Part shown: positions 55,738 through 64,000 of the stretch, one piece after another | Layout of the letters: each line of letters opens with the position of its first letter | Position numbering within the stretch: position 1 is the stretch's first letter | Origin: Spirogloea muscicola | Lineage: Eukaryota; Streptophyta; Zygnematophyceae; Spirogloeales; Spirogloeaceae | DNA length: 64,000 bases | NCBI GenBank assembly: GCA_009602725.1 | Contig: WELB01000171.1 | Span: 215,073-279,072, forward strand | Reading direction: 5' to 3' | Translations under genes and position numbers: made by a program | The notes under the pieces: generated by a model | Told to the model about the DNA's origin: nothing | The model's input: only the letters and a program-made list of their open reading frames with translations | The model's database searches: none

Positions 55738-56260
55738 ATAGTGCTATGGCCGCCGCCTCTGGGTCTCGGCGGAGTGCCTCTTTCCCTGCAGCGAGCTACT
55801 CAGACCTGATGTTGCTCACTCGTGGGTACTGAGCTTCCCTCTGCATCGTTCCTGTGTTCTGCAGTGTTTTGTAGTGTAGTCCTTTCTCCGGCTCCTCTTT
55901 CTTTGGCTTTGGACATTGTCCATTCTTTTTTGGGCTGGCTTTGCCAGCCCCTCTTCTCTATGGGCGCGCACTTCGCTTCGATATTGAGCACCCAGTGGCG
56001 ACTTGAGTCGCTCTATGCTGTACCGCACTTCTGGCCCCTTCGTACTTCATTCTAAGTCTTTGGGTTGGCCCCATCGCCCTCTACTCTCTACTGGAAGAGT
56101 CTTTCTTCTTCTTAACAATAGCCATCGCCCTCTACTTCCAGTAGAAGGCTGCTTTTGTTCATCCTTTTTGGGGCTGGCGTTTCAAGCCCCTATCCTCAAT
56201 GGGCGAGCCCTTTCTTCTACGGGAAGACTCTTCATTCCTCCACTCCATATACGCTCCATT
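55738..56260 (+). mobile_element. LINE tails in plus orientation, inverted relative to 54298-54530
   Basis: 55738-55962 is a near-identical inverted copy of 54530-54298, including SRRSASFPAASYSDLMLLTR, GY-stop, the same 3' UTR and the hairpin GGGCTGGCTTTGCCAGCCCC. Two shorter units follow: 56033-56110 (CTGGCCCCTTCGTACTTCAT, then TACTGGAAGAGTCTTTCTTC) and 56150-56235 (TTGGGGCTGGCGTTTCAAGC, CCC, CAATGGGCGAGCCC). In the last unit both stem arms are altered in a compensating way. The block ends 25-30 bp before the MYND gene start region. Confidence 0.8.
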
Positions 56261-56285
56261 CCTTCACCCCCCCAGCAGCCTGGTC

Positions 56286-59200
56286 ATGGCCCGAGCTGCG
56301 CCAGGCGAGCGGGAGGCCGCCGCCGCTGCCGACGGCGGCGGCGGGGGCGGCGGCGAGAAGGCGCAAAGCCGCGAGTGCCAGCTCTGCGGCGGCCCCGCCT
56401 CGGCACCCTGCGGCGGCTGCGGCGCCGTCGTCTACTGCACTGCGGCCCACCAGGCGGGCAGCGCCTCGCCCCACTCTCGCGCGCCGCTAGACGCGCGTCT
56501 GGAGGCCCGATCCTCGACGCGGCGACGCCGCTGGGGACGCCTTTGTCGCCTCGTCGCCATTGGCAGCCGGCCGCCTCTGACGGTAGCCTTGCGGCGCTGC
56601 CTGCCGGAGCGCTTGGGCAGGCGCTGCACTGGGGCCTGGAGCACGGGGAGGCGTGCGATCGCATGGCGGGCCAGATGCGGCGCGCGCCGGAGCTCCTCGA
56701 CCTCCCCTTTACCTGGGCTCCTGAGGCCGCGCAGGCGGTGCGGGGCCCTCCATGGCTGCGCAGCTGGGCCTGGCTCTCCTCTAAGCCATTGCTGGGCCTC
56801 AGCGCTCCTGCCTTAGCTCGCCCAGACCCTATCACCCTAAGCCCTGAACCCTTAAATCCAAATTCCTTCATCCCCTAACCTCAAAATGCCTAAACCTCAA
56901 TTCCTAAACCCTAGAACCTTTGTTTGCAGACCCGCATTGGGAAGCCGACGCTCTGCGACTTCCTGGGCTTCCGGGACTTGCACGGGCGCGGCCTCTGGTC
57001 GGTGCTGTGTGGCTGCCGAGGCCCGGGTCCGCCGCGCTTCTGGCCTCCGGGTAGCCCAGCTGCGCCTGGCCTCTCGCGAGGGTGAAGACTTGCCTCTCGG
57101 CTCTTGCTGCGGCAGTTCCACTGCGCCAGAATTAGCATGAATCGCCATGAAGCAGCATCCAATACCACAATGCAGCCCCAATGAGTCTGGCAAACGATTG
57201 GCAGGATGGCAAAAGATCAGAAGAAAGTATGAGTGATGGCCATATTCGTGTCATACTTTCTGAGATTCCGTGGTACCTGCGCTGCCGGCCAGGAGTCTTG
57301 AAGACTGGCGGTTGTCTGTATTCAAGACATCCAGGCGAGGTGAGCCAATAATCAGGTACTGATTACTGCGCTGCTCAGAGCTTGTTAAGCTGCATATTGT
57401 TTCACCATTTTCCTGCCTTCCCCTCAAGGCCGTCTGCATCATTCTTTCATTTTGAGACTTGCGCGCCAAAAGCTTCATTGCCAGCTGTGAGCCGTCTCCC
57501 TCAAGCATACGTCATCAGCAATCCTGTGGTGCTATGAGGGCAGCATGTGTTTCTGCATTCGCTCTTCCTTGAAGGCTCCCCTCGCTTGCCGCAGCTTCCA
57601 CGGCTGACGCACCAGCCCACCAGCTGGCAACCTGGCAAGACTACTATGCATGGAGTGGCCTGCCGCTGGGCTCACCTGCTGCCCTCCTGTTGCACCTGGT
57701 GAGCTCACGCGCTGGCCTTCTGGAGCTGGTCGCTCGAGCTCAAGAACTGTGCCGCGACAGAGTGCAGTCAGCTGCAGCTCTATTGCTAAAAGCTGCTCAT
57801 ATCTGTTCAAATACTGCTGCAGCGTCTAACATGTTACGACCTGTCATCGAGGGTCTGACTAGTGTCTCTGGTGGGGCGTGCGTTGGCAGCCGCTGACCGT
57901 GTACCATGCCCTCAATTTGTCTTCAATCACTACGTCGTTCACGCGGCGGGAGCTCGTGGTTGTCCACCTCATTGGTAAGGGCCGACACAGAGCAATGCCT
58001 GCATGTGCTGCTTGCTCAGGTGTCACAGCAGCTGCAGCAATCTGCTTCCTTGACGGCTTGCGGCATTGCTTGAGGTAGTGTGCTGCCGCCATTGTTATGC
58101 TGGCTTGGGAGAAAGCATGTCAATTGCAAGTCAGTATTGTGGAACAGGTGCGGACAAGGAGCTCCAAGCATTGGATGTATTCACGGAGCTCTTGCTTCTG
58201 CTGCCAGTAGACTGCCTCCAGATACATTGTGTGGGGCCTGCTGTTCCATTGTCCTGGTAGCCACACCCAATACTCTTTCCTGTTCGATCTTACAGAAGGA
58301 GGGGTCTTTGCAGGAGCAGGGGCTAGCTGCTCAGCCTTGCACTTCATGTTGCATTGACCATTCACCAGTTAGCGCTGAGGGGCCTCAGATGGAGCTGAAG
58401 CTGCCTCCTTTCTTCATGCATGACGACCTCATAGGCAGGCATGGGAGACGTTGTTATCTTCCTCGCGACCCTATGAGCCCGTTGGCAGAGGCTTCTAGGC
58501 AGCATGAGGAGCTTACAGAGCCTGCAGCTGCACCCCACAAGCGAGGCTTTTGTACGCCGAAGCTGGAGTTGACATTCCACAAGGGCTTGTATCACGACAT
58601 TGTTGCAACTGCTCTGAAGGTATACCTCCTATACCAGCCTGAATCGTTTGAGGAATATTTGATCTGTAATGCTCAAGTTGTAGGCCACAAGAGGCCACCT
58701 TTGTCCATGACTAGTATAGGATACAAGGGTAGCATGGCAGCAGATGCTATATTGTCAGGCATCAGCAACTGTATCTACACAATAGGTCCCTCCTGTACAA
58801 CATGGTAGCGTACAGCCAGAACTCTTGTGCAAGAGTCTGACTTATGACGTGTGGACTGTGATTTGACCAAGACTACTTGATGTGCATGGTCACAGGATTC
58901 CTGTCCCGATCTGGTCCTGGCACCTGATGCAGGCTTGGCTGCTTACACAACATGGCAGCCCACTCTTGTAAGTCTGTCCATGCATCTCATAGTGCCACTT
59001 TGACGAAATTCTGTACCTTCTTATCTGCCTCTATCAGGAACTGATATAGCAAGAGAGGTCCCCCTGTGGACCTTGCCTTGTGACGCTCTAATTGCATGAA
59101 AGGGCTCTCTGTTTGCCAGAAGCTGCTCTCGTCAGCGGGCTGCGCTGCTGTCTTCACGGACTACTGCGAAGAGGCTGCCTTGCTAGCAGCACGTGCCATG

Positions 59201-59637
59201 GCCGCAGCTGGTCCACTTGTCAAACGTTCTATTCAAGTGATTACATCAGTCCACTCTCTTGTTGCATGCTCTCTTCCTCTCTTGGCGACATCAGATTTGA
59301 ACATATATTTACACTGGACTTTCGCAATGGCAGAGCCCTCGCAGTACGCAGAGGTAGCCGGCCTTCAGTCACCCCTTATGCACTGATGCTCCTCAGCTGT
59401 CACTAGGATTCAGCAGCTTGCAGATGGTCTGCAAGCTGCTGCTATGACAAGCTTGCTAGCTGACGTTTCCTGATGATCTTCTCCTCTGCTGGCCAGGTAC
59501 AAGTGAACCCCTTCCGCTGTCCTTATCCTCAGCACAGCAGCGGCTTTCTTCTGCCGGCCTTCTCAAATGCCTTCATCTTCGGTTGGTCAGAGACGAGCGC
59601 TCCGCAGCGCAGGATCGCAGGATGCTTGGGCACCTGA
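56286..59637 (+). CDS. MYND zinc-finger protein (MSS51/ZMYND15-like type)
   Basis: Exon 1 (56286-56453) ends with CQLCGGPASAPCGGCGAVVY then CTAAHQ; exon 2 (56621-56737) opens ALHWGLEHGEACDRMAGQMR. Joined, they give a complete MYND finger (C-x2-C, C-x2-C, YC-x3-H-Q, HW-x3-H-x3-C). Later exons follow: 56930 (TRIGKPTLCDFLGFRDLHGR, GLWSVLCGC), about 57630 (WQDYYAWSGLPLGSPAALLL), about 57890 (PLTVYHALNLSSITTSF), about 58145 (KELQALDVFTELLLLLPVDC, then IHCVGPAVP), 58310-58620 (LELTFHKGLYHDI), about 58910 (CPDLVLAPDAGLAAYTTWQP), about 59120 (AGCAAVFTDYCEEAA) and the last (NPFRCPYPQHSSGFLLPAFS, then NAFIF) to TGA at 59635-59637. Blocks such as HxVGP, FHxGLYHD, APNAGLAAY and FFTDYCEEAA are shared with MSS51-type MYND proteins. 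The intron between exons 1 and 2 needs a GC donor. Confidence 0.88.
59411..59441. repeat. Perfect inverted repeat, 14-bp arms, 3-bp loop
   Basis: CAGCAGCTTGCAGA, loop TGG, TCTGCAAGCTGCTG. It lies in the last intron of the MYND gene. A stable hairpin is expected in the pre-mRNA. Confidence 0.9.
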
Positions 59638-60181
59638 GATTGACAAGGGTTGCATTGGACGCAATCACATAATTTGCGGCACATGGTTGTGCTTCATCAC
59701 CCTAAGTCTGCCCTGCTGTGGTGGCGAAGTCCTTTCTTTCAATCAGTCAAAAGCCAAAGGCACGTGAATATGCTGGCAATATCCATCACTCATTAGACAG
59801 AAGCGTGTTCGACTGTTGGGGCGCTTGTGGGAGATAATTATGGGGTCCAGTATCACACTGCTAAGTAGTTAGCATGTGCCGCAAGAGCTCAAGAGTATCA
59901 GGAATGAAGGCAGACATTGAGGCACCTGTAGACATGCACTGTTCTTAGGAGATTGAACAAGATTTGCAGGGAGGCAAGCGCCAGTCTGTCAAGCCCTTCG
60001 GGCTGACAGCCACTTGCTCTTAACAGGCAGGGTGGTGCCTGCTGAATGTTTTCACTGTTGCATCATATAAGAGCAGGCTTCTAAAGGAGGCCGCCAAGTG
60101 GGGCATTTTGGTCACTGGCAGCTGTCCAGAATTGAGGCAGCAGGCGCTGGGTGGCAGATGACCCGGGCTGCACTCTTAACT
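59638..60181. other. Convergent intergenic region, no gene seen
   Basis: Contains the 3' UTRs of the MYND gene (+) and the cyclin gene (-). No structure of note. Confidence 0.6.
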
Positions 60182-63125
60182 TCAAGTTTTAAGATATTGA
60201 GTTGTAAGGGAAGAAGTAATCTCCTCTGTCATAGGGCATGCCATGTGAGCAACATGAAGGTTCTGAGGGAGGCAGTATTTCCTGTAAACAGCTACTAGAC
60301 TCCCATTGCTTGCATCCTGCTGCAAGTCCAGCATCTGCTCGGCACAAGGTCTGAAGCACATCAACAACACGGGTGGTGTGGATTACAGACTTACTCAATA
60401 ACCTTTGCAAGAGGCACTGCGAGCCTGCAATACAGCAGCAGATCTGACTACAGCAGATAAGCATCAAAATGTTTGTAAATGAAGTACCTGAGAGTGGCAT
60501 CTGCATAGCCGGTCCAGGTGGCAACCCCAGATTTCCAGTCTGATGTCTGCTTGACAAGAAGGTGGGCGTTGTGAAGAGCAGCGGCAGCCACACATGAAGG
60601 TGAAAAGTGCAACATAGAGTACTGTTGCAGTGTAAGGTCCACCATGTATGTGCTGACTGTTGCAACCTGCACGAAGAAAGTCGATCATCTTCAGGAGACA
60701 GTTGCTAATACTCTGCAGACTGGCAAGATGTCTGGTAGATTGCAAGAGTGAGAGCTTGCTGAAATGACTAGTAAATGCTGGCAGTGCTGACCAGACTATC
60801 AGCGGCTGAGCGAAGCAGGTAGTGCTGCAAGAACGTATATGCAGTTGGTACACCAAGGGCAAACTCCAAAGCATTCAGCATCTTCACTTCCTGGGAGCAC
60901 CAAAGTAGATTGAAGGTCAGAACCGAAGAGCTTTCTCTAGCTTTGAGCCCGCCCGCATTATCACCTGCACTCTCTGACAGATAGCGTATATATGTAAATT
61001 CAGGCCATATACAGCCTTTGGTCAAGTCAGGAAGTTGCTTACAGAAGCAAGAAGATCATCCTTTCCACAAGCTCCAGATGTGATGTCAACCAGTTCTGCA
61101 ACCTGTACATTGAACAGCAATCAGAAGAGTATAGAAGATAGCATCCAGTCCAACAACTTGCATCTTGCTTACAGCACTTCCTCATTCAGTATGAAGAGAG
61201 GGCCTAGTTGCAGTCCTAGTATATGTAGCAGAAATGGAGGAACAATTTGTATATACCGAGCAGGGGTTGACCTCCTCGTACTTTGACGCAACCAATAATG
61301 CTGTAACTCCAGCAAGCTGAAGGTTACTGCGATGGACAACCTCCTTGGCAAGGTAACGGTCAAGAATTTGCACTGTAAGGTACAATGTTTCAGGCATCAT
61401 TTCCAATCGTAGGTGAACCTGCTCCAAATGCACAGTGAGCTGAGATTAGCTCGGATGCATAGCAGCATAGAGAAGTACCTGTGCACATGCCAAGAAAGTG
61501 CAAAGGCTTACATTTGCATTTCGGGCAAAACCTGGAACGCTCAATCACCTCAATCAGCCAATCAATGAGAATTGCTCGCATCCGCTCGTTTATTTCTGGG
61601 CGCTGTCCATGTCTCTTCAGATAATCATGAGGCAACCTTGATTGACCCTGCAATCACAGATATGAGTAGAAACTTGAGGATGTGTCCAGGAGATGTGCCT
61701 TCACAATCGCAGGTTGCATATCAAGTGTAATACTCTGTCTGCGACTTACCTCTCTGTCTCTGCATGAGGTATACATGTCCTCCACATATTCAGAGGCTAG
61801 AAGTGGATCTTTACCAACGTGACTGCCACTGACTGCAGTGTTGACAGTCACGTTGCTAAGTGGTACTATAAGGTCTTCAACAGCAGTTCCAAGCTCCTTG
61901 ACCTTGCCAATGTCTTCTGAGGATAGAGCTCCCTCCATTACTTCAGCAGCTCCAGGACAGGCTAGCACTTCAAGGTCTTCTTTATCGTCAAGGATGATGG
62001 AGACAGATGAGGCAGACTCTTCTGATGCGAAAAACATTTCTTCAGCTGGTCTGTCTTGGCCATTCAGTCCTTCATTAGCGCTCTCTTGTGTGCGCAAGGT
62101 ATGTTCTCTTGGAAGTCCATCCGGCCCTTCAGAGTACGCCATCTTGCTGACATGCTCTTGTGCCGTCACGGCTGCTTCAATGTAGAAGTCCTCTGCGGAT
62201 TGAAAGGCTTGGCACCGCCTTCTGCAGATGGCAGTAATGCCAACCTTGTCTTGCTGAGCTGGAAGCATGTCTGAAGAACTTGAGGCCAGGTGAGTGCTGC
62301 TCGTGTTGTGCAATCGGTCTGCACAGCCACCATCGTTGAGATCTTGGATGGTGCTTCGTGGGGCCTGCTCCTCTGCTCGTGAATGCTCAGCAACAGATGT
62401 CTCTTGCCAAGGACAGACTTCCTGTACATGATAAACAAGATGGAATAAGATGTTATAAATGACATAGACTGACGTAGCAAGTAATTCAAAAACAATACAG
62501 ACAGAGACGGAAATGCAATGCAGCGTGCTGATGACCGATAATTTATCCTCGCCAGACTAGCTAGAGCAGGCCTTGCACCGTGTGTGTATATGTGAATGTC
62601 ACCTGCGACGCAGTGTCAGAGGAGTGGCAGCCTGACTTCTGTGACCTGCCACAGGGAGACACGATCTTTCAGGGTTGCATCACATGCTGTGGATCTAGCA
62701 GCCTGAAACATGAACTTAGGCAATGTAGACTATGCAACATTCATTAGAGCATCACTTGTGGATATCCTAAACTACTGTTGAGAGCAGCAATTGAGACTTG
62801 CAGCTTATCAAGCAAGCAAGTGATTCTGACCTTGACCAAGTTGAGGATGTCAAGCAACTGGACTCATCCGAGGAACCTTGCCATGATGATGTATTTGTTC
62901 TGCATCAGATGTTCATCAGAGCGTCGGTCAATGGTTGTCCTCAGGGGCCAACGTAAGTGCACCTACCAATCTGTACCTAGCAGGAGATTAAAAAGCATTG
63001 CAATGGTCACTATACAACATATTATTGTTGCAGCGCAGGTACCTGGCTTGCCGCCTCCTCTTCGCCTTGGGCGCCACTGGCGCAGCGCGCACATCTTGAA
63101 AGCTTCGTCGCCTGGTAGTCACCAT
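60182..63125 (-). CDS. B-type mitotic cyclin
   Basis: Cyclin B activates CDK1 at mitosis. A start exon at 63125-63043 reads [20 protein letters not shown], then AKRRRQA (basic, nuclear-signal-like) and ends at GTACCT. The long regulatory exon (62313-61654 region) is acidic and Ser-rich ([20 protein letters not shown]) and ends [16 protein letters not shown]. Next come [20 protein letters not shown] then [10 protein letters not shown] (about 61640-61545), the MRAILxDWLIEV signature; [20 protein letters not shown] and [15 protein letters not shown] (61420-61260); [19 protein letters not shown] (about 61100); [20 protein letters not shown] (about 60880); [20 protein letters not shown], then TGYADATL (60660-60500); and last [25 protein letters not shown] to a stop at 60182. 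Both cyclin folds are present. A canonical RxxLGDI(x)N destruction box is absent; RRSFQDV and RSTIQDLN are possible substitutes. Exons between 63043 and 62450 are tentative. Confidence 0.88.
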
Positions 63126-63555
63126 CTTGTCAGCTCTGATGCTTTTCGTAGCTCGGTGGCAGCCCGCCAGCAGCTGCTAGAGCAGCTGCCGGGTATACAC
63201 GATCAGCGAAGCGGAGGAGCTATTATACTAGGGGGTCGAGGCTCGGTGCGGCAGAGCTGAGGCAGTAAGCTGCTGCTGCCGGCAGTACGCCAAGCGGCCC
63301 GCGCGTCCCGGGTCTAGCGCAGGGCGCAGGAGTGCGCAGCCGACGAAGGCACTGAGGCGGCTGTGGCAAGCTGGCCGGAGGCGGGCGCGGTTGTGGCGGG
63401 AGGACAGGCGGGGTGGGAGAGCTGCTGATCGTGGAGCCGAGTGCACGAGCTGGAGGAGGCTGAGGAACTAGCTGCCCGCGAAGTTGCTTGCCACGTGTCG
63501 ATCGGTGACGCCAAGGCGGGGGCGGCTCTACTTTTCCACTTTCTTGGGGGGCTGC
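63126..63555. promoter_or_regulatory. Upstream region of the cyclin gene
   Basis: The proximal 300 bp are GC-rich and presumably contain the promoter and 5' UTR. No E2F- or MSA-type element was found with confidence by eye. Confidence 0.35.
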
Positions 63556-63630
63556 CCGTGGACGAAAGCAAGCGTGGCCAGATTAACTGGTGGCTGGGAG
63601 AGGCCAGCCCAAAAGAATGGACAAGGACGA
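63556..63630 (-). repeat. LINE tail hairpin unit (minus orientation)
   Basis: AAAGCAAGCGTGGCCAGATT, AACTGGTGGCTGGGAGAGGC, CAGCCCAAAAGAATGGACAA. It matches the reverse complement of 37004-37065 with only a few changes, among the most similar pairs in the window. Confidence 0.8.
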
Positions 63631-63944
63631 GCAGTGGTTGGCGGGGCGGGTGCCGAGAACCCCCTTCCTGGGCAACCCACCGCGCGCTGTACCAGTTGTG
63701 GCGGAGTTATAATTAAAATTCAAAAATCCCGCATTCAAATTCCACCATGTAAGTTCTTCCATGTGGGCGAGGGTTGTGGAAAGGGGGGTGAAAAGCAAGT
63801 GTTCTCCCTTTTTCCTTTCATTTTGGTTTTTGGTGCTGGGGTTTGTGGCGCGGTTTGTCAGCTGGGCGAGCCCCCGCCCCCGCGCCCTCTTTGGAACAGC
63901 TCACTGATTTGGCGGCAGGGCGGGAGAAAGTGGCGGGGGCTTTT

Positions 63945-64000
63945 TTTCGTTTTAGGCCCCTCCGTCATTTGGCTCCTTCGAACCTTTGTCAATTCTTTTC
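63945..64000 (+). repeat. Start of another LINE tail, cut by the window edge
   Basis: TTTTAGGCCCCTCCGTCATT, TGGCTCCTTCGAACCTTTGT, CAATTCTTTTC matches 41198-41247 up to the base before the hairpin. The stem itself would lie just outside the window. Confidence 0.75.

Noticed and set aside
1-64000. CRISPR arrays, bacterial operons, Shine-Dalgarno sites, tRNA genes
   Set aside because: No evenly spaced repeats, no bacterial gene order, and no cloverleaf with a GTTCRANNC arm was found by eye; a tRNAscan run would be the proper test.

Overview
The window looks like nuclear DNA of a green alga (Viridiplantae, probably a chlorophyte). Genes are intron-rich with GT-AG borders, exons and gene starts are very GC-rich, and several products have plant-type relatives: a LUX/PCL1-type GARP factor, plant-like mitochondrial bL21, a plant DUF1499 protein, an atypical WW protein and a B-type cyclin. 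There are no operons and no bacterial signals. The species cannot be named from sequence alone.

Layout, left to right: 3' part of a two-domain ABM-like protein (+, 1-1302); DUF1499 protein (-, 2244-3125 or beyond); tandem LINE tails (3330-3775); mitochondrial ribosomal protein bL21m (-, 5094-6477) divergent from nucleoporin Nup155 (+, 6909-14894), with a LINE piece in the shared promoter; patatin-like phospholipase (-, 16332-18809); LUX/PCL1-like GARP factor (-, 20491-24081); an unrecognised Ala/Val-rich protein broken by an assembly gap (-, 25886-27393); LINE fragments (28850-30430); DCAF12-like WD40 protein (+, 30635-33322); a proline-rich, possibly SPOC-domain gene (+, about 34018-36320); a dense repeat block (36330-42000); WW-domain protein (+, 42701-43939, 5' end in a gap); a 110-residue coiled-coil protein (-, 44903-45692); LINE tails plus a retroelement fossil (45900-49372); longin R-SNARE (+, about 49460-51634); ML/NPC2-like lipid-binding protein (-, 52113-53756); a second LINE cluster (54298-56260); MYND zinc-finger protein (+, 56286-59637); B-type cyclin (-, 60182-63125); more LINE tails to the right edge.

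The genes are unrelated housekeeping and regulatory genes: mitochondrial translation, nuclear pore, lipid metabolism, circadian-type transcription, CUL4 ubiquitin ligase adaptor, vesicle fusion and cell cycle. The element tying the window together is a LINE family with no intact copy here. Its reading frame ends in a recurring peptide, (S)DLxxLTRGY-stop, followed by 3' tails that carry a stem-loop built from GGGCTGG/CCAGCCC. I count more than twenty tail copies in both orientations, in several subfamilies, filling nearly every intergenic gap right of 28 kb. All assembly gaps and isolated Ns fall in GC-rich gene starts, which limits what can be said about several 5' ends.
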